Shown here piece after piece: positions 32,003 through 42,082 of a DNA stretch of 54,335 bases. Below the pieces are notes generated by a model that was not told the DNA's origin, made no database searches, and was given only the letters and a program-made list of their open reading frames with translations. The stretch's first letter is position 1. Each line of letters opens with the position of its first letter. The stretch lies in assembly GCA_009746045.1 (NCBI GenBank), contig RPFO01001440.1, forward strand, positions 1 to 54,335. The letters are read 5' to 3'. This DNA comes from Mesostigma viride. Lineage: Eukaryota > Streptophyta > Mesostigmatophyceae > Mesostigmatales > Mesostigmataceae. The translations under genes were made by a program, and so were the position numbers.

Positions 32003-33794
32003 TTTATGTAAGCCTGCGCGACTAGTCTACTTCGAGGCTATGAGCCTGGAGAAAATTAATGTTGACTTCCTGTCATGGTTTGACTACTCAACTACGAAAT
32101 CGCGAATAACATTATTCGTTTTCCTTTCTGATCTAGTACTGGAAGAAGAGAAATACACAGGTGATCCTGAAACTTAAAAGGCAAAATTCCGACATAAGAC
32201 AGGATTGTTCCTGAAATTTTGATTGGCCGTTCTTTAGTGCATGAAATAAATAGTCACCCAGGGAGTTTATATGTGATCATAAAAAATGCCCGGTCAACTG
32301 ATAGTCGATCATAGCTTGCACGGGTTAAGAGAATACCTTGGAAATTCTGAAATATCGCGAATTTAAGCATATCGGGGTAAACCATGAGCTGGAAGCGCGT
32401 AAATATTTCCCCAACAGCAGTAAATACTGTTGTGATTGGGCTGGCCTTCCCGGAAGCTCCTACATGTACCTACATGTATGGTATTCGGGCCAGGATGAAG
32501 AAAACTCTTGTGCGGGGGCGAGTGCGGGGGTCCGGGCCAATACCGCACTAAAATCCGACGCGCCCAGACAAGCCGCGCCGGGCCGGCACACGAATTAGCG
32601 CGGGAAACAGGGCCGCTGGCGTGCATGCTGCCCGGCATACGGGACTTGGCACAACGGCACTTCACCGTGACCTAGCACATAGAGGAATTATTTCTCTGAG
32701 AAAAGGAAAATAATACCGGGTGCATTATTAGGGAACGCGAAGTCAAGTTAGCCCGCCATTTATTATTATGGCCACGGAAACGTTGTGCAGACTTGAGTGC
32801 CGGGTGTGTTCTAACATTTAGGCCTTTAGCTAGTGTTGGTATGGTCTCTTCCTGATACCGCAACTATTCCTTAGCTTGCATGGGTCGCGCCGGTCTTACA
32901 AAAGGCACTTGGATGTTTGCCCAAGGTATAATTGGTCGTAAGGTCCTAAGGTACATTGAGACGACGAACCTTTTACGTCCCTGGGATCCATACCTGTAAG
33001 CTTAGAATATTTTCAAGCCTGGTCGTTACTAGTAACAATGAAAGCAGGCTAAGCTTTTTTCCCCTCCTGAAACCCGTTGGGCATGGTCGACTAATGACGG
33101 AAGAGATTATGGATGTACGCTTAACTGAGAACGGGCGTTTTCTCGTCTGAAAGCGCTGGGTCATACCAGCCCCCACTTTCTCCCTCCCCTCCTGATCGAC
33201 CATCCTGCCTTATGCCCCCCCCCCCCCCCCCCCCCCCAAACCCGGCCCTGCTTCCATCTCTCGTCTTCTATGCTTACCATGCCTTGCCTGCACATACGTC
33301 GCTGTAAATTTCCAAGAAAGCATCTTATGAAATTGTCGGGAAAGGCAACAGAACGCTTTAACAATGCGTGCCTTTCCTATATGGCTTTCTGCGTATTAAC
33401 TTGGTTGTATATCTCGTGAGTGAAAGTGAAGGATTTCATATATATCATAAAGTGTCGCATTCATAATGATAGTGATGTGTCATTTGTTGTAATGCCTTGT
33501 GCGTACGTGTGTTAGGGTAATCCGTAATACTTTTAGTGGATTGAAATAGTGTACATTGCTGCTACATCTCGCGATTAGCTTTTGGGACATGCGGCCCGTG
33601 ATGCCAGGATGATCCATTAAACAGACGGGATTATTAGCTACAAGTGCAGATCGGTGCCTCGCTGCATACAAACACTAGTTCTTGCTTACAAACGGAGTTC
33701 GTTGGATGTGCCAATTCCAGGCCCTTCAGCCAGGTGGTGGTGGTTGTTTCCTGGCCCCCAGGAAACAACAACCACCTCTCAGAGGACAATTCTC
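32003..33794. other. Intergenic region upstream of the ammonium transporter
   Basis: No supported gene. The first few hundred bases should contain the transporter promoter; no strong TATA box is visible. A run of 23 C residues lies at 33,215-33,237. Confidence 0.45.
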
Positions 33795-33968
33795 TCCCCA
33801 CCACCCACCCACCCACCCACCCACCCACCCACCCACCCACCCACCCACCCACCCACCCACCCACCCACCCACCCACCCACCCACCCACCCACCCACCCAC
33901 CCACCCACCCACCCACCCACCCACCCACCCACCCACCCACCCACCTACCCACCCACCCACCCACCCAT
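33795..33968. repeat. CCAC microsatellite
   Basis: About 43 CCAC units with one CCTA variant near 33,943. It is preceded by an inverted pair GGTGGTGGTTGTTTCCTGG / CCAGGAAACAACAACCACC (33,733-33,776) that could form a hairpin. The PTHP and VGGW proteins read here are artefacts. Confidence 0.95.
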
Positions 33969-34439
33969 CCATCAAACACGCATGCACGTCTAGTGTCTCT
34001 CCATTTGAGCACCTGTCCTTACACCCCCGCAGTGGCAGCCAAGCAAGGAAGCAACCAAGGGACCAAGCGAACCCCCCAACTGCCCGACATCACCGGAATG
34101 TACCGTCCGGAATGTTCGTATGGCACGTTAATTGCACAAATACCTGCCCCACATTTTCTTCAACGCTATATAATGCATTATCGCAGTGCCACAACAATCT
34201 GGGCTCAGAGATATTGAATGACAGGGGGGGGGAAGATGACAGGCAAACCTGGATGTTTCACACGTGCGTGCTTGAACGGCACATGGATTAAGAAACAAAT
34301 TGAAAGCACGGGCGCACAGCATCAACCAATATCATAACTTATTTTACTGTACAAGGTAAGGCTCACTGGTACCACATGCATTACTGGACAACTTGGGAGT
34401 TAGGTTTGATATGGCCTGCATGCTATCTACAGTGAAAAC
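33969..34439. other. Intergenic, no feature seen
   Basis: No coding, RNA or repeat signal that I can support between the CCAC tract and the LINE-derived repeat. Confidence 0.4.
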
Positions 34440-35118
34440 TTAAATCTACAGTGAAAAAAAAAAGGCATGCTGGCATGGCTACTTAGTGGAACACCATGAA
34501 TGGAATCCCTAGTAACACCAAGCCTAGTAATGTAAATTACAGGTGGCACAACTGGCACACACCTCATCGTGGCAAACATAAGCCTGGACTTCAACAGATG
34601 ATGGCATTTTCCTGTTATGCCATGGTAGAAGCCCAAGGTGTACTGGAGGGGCGGGGACCTGATGATCAACCACAAGATGTGGACGCCCCCAGCGGGCTAG
34701 AATAGCTTGTAGCCCTAGCTTGACTTCATTGGTAGTCACTGCCGCCATGGCAGCCATGCTTAGAATGTTTGCCTAGTACCTAGTCACGTGCACCGCTAAC
34801 GCACGGTACACACCAGCCATAGCCTTAACATAGTCCTTGTACAGCCATGCTACGTCCTGGCTTCGATCAGATGACTTGCCCACGCTCCTTGTTATGATAT
34901 GCTCACATGGGTCTTATTGCACCCACAGACTGCCGGATCGTTAGCGTGCCCGTTTAGCTAGCGTGCCCGCATGCAGCTGTGGCATGCCTTTGGCATGAAG
35001 GAGACTGGGGGTCTCTGCCCTTTCTCCTGTTGTGCACACACAGGGATTAAAAGCACTTCGGTGCTCCGAGACTCCCCAACGGGAGCACGTGTTTAATTAA
35101 TTAATTAATTAATTAATG
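34440..35118 (+). repeat. LINE-derived repeat, uninterrupted copy
   Basis: Plus-oriented copy of the repeat that element 2 interrupts. 34,635-34,970 matches 18,899-19,260 inverted, 34,975-35,118 matches 8,691-8,838 inverted, and it ends in a TTAATTAA tract (35,093-35,117). The first part carries only the end of the ORF1-derived region (GGAGGGGCGGGGACCTGAT). Confidence 0.7.
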
Positions 35119-36112
35119 GCATGGTCGATCGGAGGGAATTTATAACTTTGGCTGTGGTTAGCATGCGTGAACAAGAAGATTATGTGGTTTGTACGCCAGT
35201 CTGATCTGGCGACATGGCAGTGGCTGCCGGCCAGCACCTGCGCATGCCATTCGACATGCTGAATGGGGGGCTGTGCGTTAAAATCAACATGACAAACATC
35301 TCACGTACGAAATTTATACACAGCTTTCTGTCTCAAGCCACAAAAAGTGTGTCGTCATGCAATATATCAGTCCTGCCAGCCATAACCCTAAACTCCTAAT
35401 AATCTGGAATTCACAATTGGCTTGTTTGAATCACACGCATAAACAAAGTAGTCGACACATGTCTACGGAAGCCGCATTTTGAACGTGAGATTGGATTGAT
35501 TTGCCGTTTGGTATATACATTATTTACTTGATATATACTATAATTTTAATTTCCCAGACTGCCATTGCTAGCAAATTTACCATGGCTAGCAGGTGCTGAG
35601 GTCCATTAGTTTTTTCTAAGGCAAGAACGGGACCATTTTTCTCTAGTCTAGCGCAAAAGGCTAAGCATGGGCGGGTCGACATGGCGTCGCATGGGCCGTG
35701 AGGCCGGACTTGAACGGACGATAGTGTTGTACTAGCTCAGATTGAATATGATTCCACCTTTTTCCCTTCCTGATTCTACCGTTTTTCCTTCCCGATTCCT
35801 TGGATGAAATCTGGCCGAATCAGACAGAAGAGTTCCTGCGGTGCTAAAAGGGCGGTTACGGAAATGATTGGCTGAGGTTTGTGCGAAGGGTAACTACTAT
35901 GACTGGTGCGCACTTGAAACTAGTCGGCATCGCTAGATGCCGCGGGGTACACTTGAACTTGAAAGCCGAGGTCTGTTGTGCCAACCCTTGGTTTTCGGTA
36001 ATGCAATGCCACACAGTAATTGTCGCATCTGCAACAGACTTCTGCGTTATTCTGAGACAGTCCACTCTAGGCTAAACTGTGGAAGGCAACCATAAAATAA
36101 GACGCACACATC
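35119..36112. other. Intergenic, no gene seen
   Basis: Mostly featureless. A tandem pair AATAAAATAAGACGCACACAT occurs at about 36,092 and 36,130, just before the RT fragment. Confidence 0.4.
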
Positions 36113-36269
36113 TTGTTGCTTTCTGACGACAATAAAATAAGACGCACACATCCTGCGCTAACAAGGTCCAATACCGTCGAAGCCTCAACGATCAGCATTC
36201 CTGTCAGCCCAGGAAATAAAGTCAGCCCGCTATGTCGGCAACAGATAACTAGCGACATATTCACGTCCG

Positions 36270-36751
36270 ACCTTCGCACACAGATGGCTCGCGCTCGCGC
36301 GCTACCTGGAACGTCGGAAGCCCATAACTTTCTCGATACTTTGGTCGGAATTGCTCCATTCCGGCGACGCTGGAATCGCAGAGATATGGCGAATCAGGAT
36401 CACGCCAATGCGCTTGGCGTTAACTGCGTGCACAAGCCCGCTTTGCCCGGGTACGTAGAGGGGCGCCCGCCGGGGATCGAGATCACGGGTACGCCAGCTA
36501 CGGTGGGGTGGCCGGACCCACCCTACCGCGGACTGAGCGATCTGATCTACGCTGATGATACGACGCTCGTGGAGACCCCGGAGTACGCCCAACTCTGGCT
36601 AGATATTAGCTTGTCACTGGAAGCGCGGTCGGTGGGGCTTATGATCAGCAAGAAAACGGATCGCCGGTCTGACATGGCAATTGGCTTCCCCGCTGGGACC
36701 ACCCCACCCACCCTCCTCCTGCTGGCCGACGGCAACCCCGTCCCCCGCTAG
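36270..36751 (+). pseudogene. Non-LTR reverse transcriptase fragment, cut at the palindrome edge
   Basis: Plus-strand reading (open from 36,113) with GLSDLIYADDTTLVETPEYAQ, the YADD catalytic motif and following helix of a LINE-type RT, then LMISKKTD. Upstream motifs are poorly conserved and downstream RT and tail are missing: the reading ends four bases into the inverted repeat (stop TAG inside CTAG at 36,748). It is the last host-like sequence before the virus-like block, so the junction interrupted or was joined to a LINE. LINE RT function is inactive here. Confidence 0.6.
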
Positions 36752-36867
36752 CCCGGGCCGACCCGACCCCCTGTCGGCCCTCTGTCAGCCCGCTTTTCAA
36801 AGTATGACAGCTGGCACTCTAATGCTGGCACACTGGCAGAAAAAAGTGTAGGTGTGATATAGGTATC

Positions 36868-37266
36868 ATGCCAGTAAAACGAATGTTCCCGGCTGGCGAC
36901 CCGCCTGGCCGTCATCATCTAGGCGTGATCAACCAATTCAACCGCAACCTGTACGAGCTCCGGCTTGAAGCCATGCGCAGGAATATGCGCGTCGTTGAAC
37001 GGCAAAGAGCAATCGAGGCCGAAATGGCCGCCCAGGCCCAGGCCCAGGCCATAGCCCAAGCAGCGGCCGACCAGCTGCAGTGGGTGGTGGAGGTGCACGA
37101 GCAGCAACAACACCGCACGCGACGACGTGTACGGCGGACCAAGAGGCGCCGGGGGGGAAGCGCTAGGGCCCGTGACCCTTGCAATTTTGTCCCTTGCGAT
37201 ATATATAGACGATGGAAGAGGGCACGTCCCCACCCGGGTCCACGCACGTACCGCGCCGAAAAATGA
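36868..37266 (+). CDS. Unknown virus-like protein A (coiled coil, basic C-terminus)
   Basis: 132 residues. The N-terminal 35 residues include RHHLGVINQFNRNLYELRLEA. A long helix follows (about 36-85), with Ala/Gln/Met-rich AEMAAQAQAQAIAQAAADQL typical of a coiled coil. The last 45 residues are strongly basic (RTRRRVRRTKRRRGG), suggesting nucleic acid contact. Its stop overlaps the next start as ATGA, a compact arrangement unlike the neighbouring host genes. No family recognised. An identical copy lies on the right arm. Confidence 0.65.
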   Translation: MPVKRMFPAGDPPGRHHLGVINQFNRNLYELRLEAMRRNMRVVERQRAIEAEMAAQAQAQAIAQAAADQLQWVVEVHEQQQHRTRRRVRRTKRRRGGSARARDPCNFVPCDIYRRWKRARPHPGPRTYRAEK

Positions 37267-37582
37267 AGGCGGACGGCACGTACTACACCCCCCGCCCCCG
37301 CCACCTCCTCCCGGCCCGGTGCTTCGGGCACTCAAGTACATCGTGCAGTCCCCGCTGGGGGCCCCACTCCGGTTTCTGGTGACGTACGGGGTAGAGGGAG
37401 ACGGGTTTGTAAGGGCCTACGAGGGGATGTTCAGACTGACCCTGTTGATGGCCGTAATCCTCGCGTACTTCGTGTATTTCCTGGTCAAGATGTGGCGTCG
37501 CCCCGTCAAGCTGGACTTCACCCCGGCCGTGGCGGCCGTAAAGAGGCTCCCCACTCCAAGCAGCGGGCCGACAGTGGGCTGA
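37263..37582 (+). pseudogene. Unknown virus-like protein B (one membrane span, C-run frameshift)
   Basis: Starts ATG overlapping the stop of A (MKADGTYYTP). At the six-C run 37,288-37,293 the frame must change by one base to continue as a Pro-rich linker, then RALKYIVQSPLGAPLRFL, a membrane span LTLLMAVILAYFVYFLV and a short basic tail (KMWRRPVKL). With one more C the reading is 106 codons without interruption. Likely a small type of virion membrane protein; that role is inference. The ORF reading before the C run in this frame (MYGGPRG...) is not the true start. Confidence 0.55.
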
Positions 37583-37613
37583 GTAATTATCCATCGCAGT
37601 ATTATCCATCACC

Positions 37614-38092
37614 ATGTTCATGCTATTGCTCGTGATCATCCTGCTGTTTGTGATCTTCATGATGCGTAACATGCCCGAACCCGCTACCCCCCCTCGGACC
37701 CCGGTGCAGCCGCCGTGGCGTACGAGGCCACCCCCAACCCGGAGCCGGACAGCACGGCCGCGGCCCCCGCGAACACGGTAGACCCCCGCGCGCCTGAGGA
37801 GAAGGCCGAGCGCGTGCGCTTCAAGGAGGCGATACCCGGAATGGTCACCAACGTGCAGGCGATGATCGTGGACAGCGTGAACCCCGTGTCCATGTTGGGC
37901 GGCCTCATGAGCGGGTTCGGCATGATTCCCAACAAGGCGGCCGACAAGGTCAGCAAGGCGGGCGCCAAGATCACCAAGGCCGTGGTGGGGCACACCCCGG
38001 GCGGTGCGCTGATGCAGGCGTTCAAGGACAAGAAGAGCGCGCGGTGCAAGGCCAAGAAGTTCTTCAGCTGGGGGTTCGCCAAGTGCAAGTAG
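37614..38092 (+). pseudogene. Unknown virus-like protein C (N-terminal membrane anchor, C-run frameshift)
   Basis: ATG at 37,614 gives a hydrophobic start FMLLLVIILLFVIFMMRNMPE. At the seven-C run 37,687-37,693 one extra C would join this to the long downstream reading (AYEATPNPEPDSTAAAPANT ...), making a protein of about 159 residues. The soluble part has KAADKVSKAGAKITKAVVGH and a Lys/Cys-rich end (FSWGFAKCK). If translation instead begins at the internal ATG 37,715 the product is 125 residues and lacks the anchor. Same arrangement in the right arm. Confidence 0.55.
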
Positions 38093-38111
38093 CGCCGAGG
38101 GGCGGGAGCAG

Positions 38112-38669
38112 CGGGAGAGCTTGGATGTTCTTCTCCCCCCCGTTTTTGAGAAGCCTATCCACGATCTCGCTCGAAACGGGATTCTCACCCCCGCCAGTTT
38201 TTTTGGCAAGGAGAAGCCTATCCAACAACATTGCTCGATAATGCCCGGAGAGGGCGTCTTAAATTTGTTCGATGGTCGAGCAGGGTTTAAGAGGAGGGGA
38301 ATTTGGATAGTCTTCTTTTGGTAGTCTTCTTTTTGGAGAGAAAAAAAAAGTATTTTATGGCGTAAGGAATTTTTTTGGGGGGGGGTATAGGCTATAGGGT
38401 ATAGGCCTGGGGGGAATAATAGTTGCGGCCGGGCCCGAAAAAGAAGACTATCCAAGAGAAGCCTATCCACGAACATTGCCCGAGAACTGCGGGAGAGGGC
38501 GTCTTAAATTTACTCACCCCCACCAGGGGTTGTCAGGGGTCGAGTTTGGATAGTCTTCTTTTTTTTCCTGGTGACGGATGGATGGGCCGGGGTTGGCAGG
38601 GGTTGTATTGGATAGGCTTCTCTTTTTTGGGTCGGAGAAGGCTATCCAAGGCGGGGCCGTGTTGAGAGC
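38112..38669. repeat. Iteron block, left arm (eight GAAGnCTATCC motifs)
   Basis: Noncoding 558 bp. The motif GAAG(C/A/G)CTATCCA appears forward near 38,149, 38,212, 38,443, 38,459 and 38,637 and reversed near 38,306, 38,547 and 38,609. Between opposed motifs lie GGGCGTCTTAAATTT and, once, TTCGATGGTCGAGC. A TATAGG-rich stretch is at 38,387-38,408. The block recurs, diverged, at 42,083-42,639. Confidence 0.85.
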
Positions 38670-38698
38670 CCCCGAAAAAAAAATGTCCGCAGTGGTTA

Positions 38699-38836
38699 AT
38701 GGATGCGGCCGCCACCCCCCCGTGGGCCGGCCTGCAGTGGTGGACGCCCCCCGCCAAGTGGGTGATGCGCGACGGGAAGATCGTGCTTGCCACCCCGGTC
38801 GATGTGGCCGCTGACGTGAGCAAAGACGAGCGATGA
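38699..38836 (+). CDS. Small Trp-rich ORF D (45 residues)
   Basis: ATG GAT GCG at 38,699 to TGA 38,834-38,836. Contains PPWAGLQWWTPPAKWVMRDG followed by KIVLATPVDVAADVSKDER. Four Trp in 45 residues and a sensible charged C-terminus argue for a real peptide. The right-arm copy has one C fewer in the run between WWT and AKW and is out of frame. Function unknown. Confidence 0.45.
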   Translation: MDAAATPPWAGLQWWTPPAKWVMRDGKIVLATPVDVAADVSKDER

Positions 38837-39222
38837 CGTCAGCAAGTATACAGCACACCTACGTCCCGGCACACCCCGCCCCGGGGTTGTGGAGGGGTGG
38901 CGCTGCGCCTCCCCCGAACAGTGGTGGTGACAGATGCCAGCAAAGATACCGTAAGATTCCAAACGACATCCCGCGCGCTCCGCGCCGCCGATGATGGTGA
39001 CAGGGCAGCGAAGAGGCATGCAGCGTGCCACGTGTCCGATTTCTATTGGCTAAATGCAAAAAAGCCCCCATCACACACCGATTCGGGTGGTGACAGGGGC
39101 CAGTGGGTGACAGACGCCAGCATAAGTGTCAATCTTTGAAAAATAATCACACGCCGAGCGGTGGTTACCAGGGGAGGTGTCAGAGTTTGGCAGCATAAGG
39201 GCAAAAAAAATATCTAAAGTGA
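38837..39222. other. Subterminal region with GTGACAG repeats
   Basis: No gene. (G)GTGACAG occurs near 38,930, 38,995, 39,092, 39,107 and 39,219, with TGACAG near 39,281, all in the same direction toward the axis and mirrored on the right arm. Confidence 0.6.
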
Positions 39223-39422
39223 CAGTATATAAGTACCTTCCAACAGGAAGAGCCCGGACTTTGACACCGGGTGTCAAAGTTTGACAGGGACCCCCTGGCT
39301 CCTCCCCGCCCGGATTCAGTGGCCACTGAATCCGGGCGGGGAGGAGCCAGGGGGTCCCTGTCAAACTTTGACACCCGGTGTCAAAGTCCGGGCTCTTCCT
39401 GTTGGAAGGTACTTATATACTG
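39223..39422. other. Palindrome core with nested hairpins
   Basis: Axis TGGCCA at about 39,320-39,325 inside GGATTCAGTGGCCACTGAATCC. Each side also has its own small inverted repeat CTTTGACACC-G-GGTGTCAAAG (39,259-39,279 and its mirror), so the folded form would be a cross or T shape rather than a plain hairpin. Confidence 0.85.
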
Positions 39423-39807
39423 TCACTTTAGATATTTTTTTTGCCCTTATGCTGCCAAACTCTGACACCTCCCCTGGTAACCACCGCTCGGCGTGTGATT
39501 ATTTTTCAAAGATTGACACTTATGCTGGCGTCTGTCACCCACTGGCCCCTGTCACCACCCGAATCGGTGTGTGATGGGGGCTTTTTTGCATTTAGCCAAT
39601 AGAAATCGGACACGTGGCACGCTGCATGCCTCTTCGCTGCCCTGTCACCATCATCGGCGGCGCGGAGCGCGCGGGATGTCGTTTGGAATCTTACGGTATC
39701 TTTGCTGGCATCTGTCACCACCACTGTTCGGGGGAGGCGCAGCGCCACCCCTCCACAACCCGGGGCGGGGTGTGCCGGGACGTAGGTGTGCTGTATACTT
39801 GCTGACG

Positions 39808-39944
39808 TCATCGCTCGTCTTTGCTCACGTCAGCGGCCACATCGACCGGGGTGGCAAGCACGATCTTCCCGTCGCGCATCACCCACTTGGCGGGGGCGTC
39901 CACCACTGCAGGCCGGCCCACGGGGGGGTGGCGGCCGCATCCAT
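39808..39944 (-). pseudogene. ORF D, right-arm copy (one C short)
   Basis: Mirror of 38,699-38,836. Five instead of six C shifts the frame, so the start ATG no longer reads into AKWVMRDG. Confidence 0.5.
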
Positions 39945-39974
39945 TAACCACTGCGGACATTTTTTTTTCGGGGG

Positions 39975-40532
39975 CTCTCAACACGGCCCCGCCTTGGATA
40001 GCCTTCTCCGACCCAAAAAAGAGAAGCCTATCCAATACAACCCCTGCCAACCCCGGCCCATCCATCCGTCACCAGGAAAAAAATAGAAGACTATCCAAAC
40101 TCGACCCCTGACAACCCCTGGTGGGGGTGAGTAAATTTAAGACGCCCTCTCCCGCAGTTCTCGGGCAATGTTCGTGGATAGGCTTCTCTTGGATAGTCTT
40201 CTTTTTCGGGCCCGGCCGCAACTATTATTCCCCCAGGCCTATACCCTATAGCCTATACCCCCCCCCAAAAAAAATTCCTTACGCCATAAAATACTTTTTT
40301 TTTCTCTCCAAAAAGAAGACTACCAAAAGAAGACTATCCAAATTCCCCTCCTCTTAAACCCTGCTCGACCATCGAACAAATTTAAGACGCCCTCTCCGGG
40401 CATTATCGAGCAATGTTGTTGGATAGGCTTCTCCTTGCCAAAAAAACTGGCGGGGGTGAGAATCCCGTTTCGAGCGAGATCGTGGATAGGCTTCTCAAAA
40501 ACGGGGGGGAGAAGAACATCCAAGCTCTCCCG
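39975..40532. repeat. Iteron block, right arm
   Basis: Reverse complement of 38,112-38,669 with a few indels (for example the T run near 38,565/40,080). Confidence 0.85.
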
Positions 40533-40551
40533 CTGCTCCCGCCCCTCGGCG

Positions 40552-41030
40552 CTACTTGCACTTGGCGAACCCCCAGCTGAAGAACTTCTTGGCCTTGCAC
40601 CGCGCGCTCTTCTTGTCCTTGAACGCCTGCATCAGCGCACCGCCCGGGGTGTGCCCCACCACGGCCTTGGTGATCTTGGCGCCCGCCTTGCTGACCTTGT
40701 CGGCCGCCTTGTTGGGAATCATGCCGAACCCGCTCATGAGGCCGCCCAACATGGACACGGGGTTCACGCTGTCCACGATCATCGCCTGCACGTTGGTGAC
40801 CATTCCGGGTATCGCCTCCTTGAAGCGCACGCGCTCGGCCTTCTCCTCAGGCGCGCGGGGGTCTACCGTGTTCGCGGGGGCCGCGGCCGTGCTGTCCGGC
40901 TCCGGGTTGGGGGTGGCCTCGTACGCCACGGCGGCTGCACCGGGGTCCGAGGGGGGGTAGCGGGTTCGGGCATGTTACGCATCATGAAGATCACAAACAG
41001 CAGGATGATCACGAGCAATAGCATGAACAT
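40552..41030 (-). pseudogene. Protein C, right-arm copy
   Basis: Reverse-strand duplicate of 37,614-38,092, with the same seven-C frame break between the membrane anchor and the soluble part. Confidence 0.55.
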
Positions 41031-41061
41031 GGTGATGGATAATACTGCGATGGATAATTAC

Positions 41062-41380
41062 TCAGCCCACTGTCGGCCCGCTGCTTGGAGTGGGGAGCCT
41101 CTTTACGGCCGCCACGGCCGGGGTGAAGTCCAGCTTGACGGGGCGACGCCACATCTTGACCAGGAAATACACGAAGTACGCGAGGATTACGGCCATCAAC
41201 AGGGTCAGTCTGAACATCCCTCGTAGGCCCTTACAAACCCGTCTCCCTCTACCCCGTACGTCACCAGAAACCGGAGTGGGGCCCCCAGCGGGGACTGCAC
41301 GATGTACTTGAGTGCCCGAAGCACCGGGCCGGGAGGAGGTGGCGGGGGCGGGGGGTGTAGTACGTGCCGTCCGCCTTCAT
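41062..41380 (-). pseudogene. Protein B, right-arm copy
   Basis: Duplicate of 37,263-37,582. Besides the six-C break it lacks one more G (GAGGG versus GAGGGG), so the frame is lost a second time just before the membrane span. Confidence 0.55.
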
Positions 41381-41775
41381 TTTTCGGCGCGGTACGTGCG
41401 TGGACCCGGGTGGGGACGTGCCCTCTTCCATCGTCTATATATATCGCAAGGGACAAAATTGCAAGGGTCACGGGCCCTAGCGCTTCCCCCCCGGCGCCTC
41501 TTGGTCCGCCGTACACGTCGTCGCGTGCGGTGTTGTTGCTGCTCGTGCACCTCCACCACCCACTGCAGCTGGTCGGCCGCTGCTTGGGCTATGGCCTGGG
41601 CCTGGGCCTGGGCGGCCATTTCGGCCTCGATTGCTCTTTGCCGTTCAACGACGCGCATATTCCTGCGCATGGCTTCAAGCCGGAGCTCGTACAGGTTGCG
41701 GTTGAATTGGTTGATCACGCCTAGATGATGACGGCCAGGCGGGTCGCCAGCCGGGAACATTCGTTTTACTGGCAT
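41377..41775 (-). CDS. Protein A, right-arm copy
   Basis: Identical 132-residue reading to 36,868-37,266, on the minus strand. Its gene order (A, B, C, D toward the axis) is the mirror of the left arm. If the palindrome is a telomere read-through, only one of the two copies exists per genome end. Confidence 0.65.
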   Translation of the reverse strand: MPVKRMFPAGDPPGRHHLGVINQFNRNLYELRLEAMRRNMRVVERQRAIEAEMAAQAQAQAIAQAAADQLQWVVEVHEQQQHRTRRRVRRTKRRRGGSARARDPCNFVPCDIYRRWKRARPHPGPRTYRAEK

Positions 41776-41895
41776 GATACCTATATCACACCTACACTTT
41801 TTTCTGCCAGTGTGCCAGCATTAGAGTGCCAGCTGTCATACTTTGAAAAGCGGGCTGACAGAGGGCCGACAGGGGGTCGGGTCGGCCCGGGCTAG

Positions 41896-42082
41896 TCTAA
41901 GTGCGAACCACGCCTTTCAGGCGGTCGCGGCACCTCCACAACCCTTGCTAGGCTTCGCGAGGGCTACCCCTCGTTCGTGCGCGTGTTTTGAGCGTCGTTA
42001 GCGTCGTTCGTGGCGGGACGCGGCAGGACGTGGCGGGCGTGGCGGGTCGTGGCAGGTCGTGGCAGGTCGGTGTCGGCAGAGG
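41896..42082. other. Junction between palindrome and unique virus-like region
   Basis: Just outside the repeat. Contains CGTGGCnGG short repeats (TCGTGGCGGG, GCGTGGCGGG, TCGTGGCAGG twice) at 42,008-42,068. No gene. Confidence 0.5.

Larger units (their letters stand above)
36748..41895. repeat. 5.15-kb near-perfect palindrome (inverted repeat, arms about 2.57 kb)
   Basis: Every position p on the left arm pairs with about 78,644 - p. The arms start and end with CTAGCCCGGG/CCCGGGCTAG and differ only by a handful of homopolymer indels (for example 6 C versus 5 C in the 45-codon ORF, GGGG versus GGG at 37,425/41,220) and rare substitutions. There is no spacer at the axis near 39,322. Each arm holds the same four small genes and one noncoding iteron block. 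Compatible with a viral terminal inverted repeat read through a hairpin telomere, a head-to-head junction, or a fold-back assembly artefact. Confidence 0.95.

Noticed and set aside
37283-38476. 397-codon minus-strand ORF antisense to genes B and C
   Set aside because: It spans noncoding iterons and antisense coding in a GC-rich region; low-complexity Arg/His-rich product, a typical shadow frame.
39180-39465. Pair of identical 64-residue ORFs crossing the palindrome axis
   Set aside because: They are mirror images of each other forced by the palindrome; composition and stops give no support for coding.
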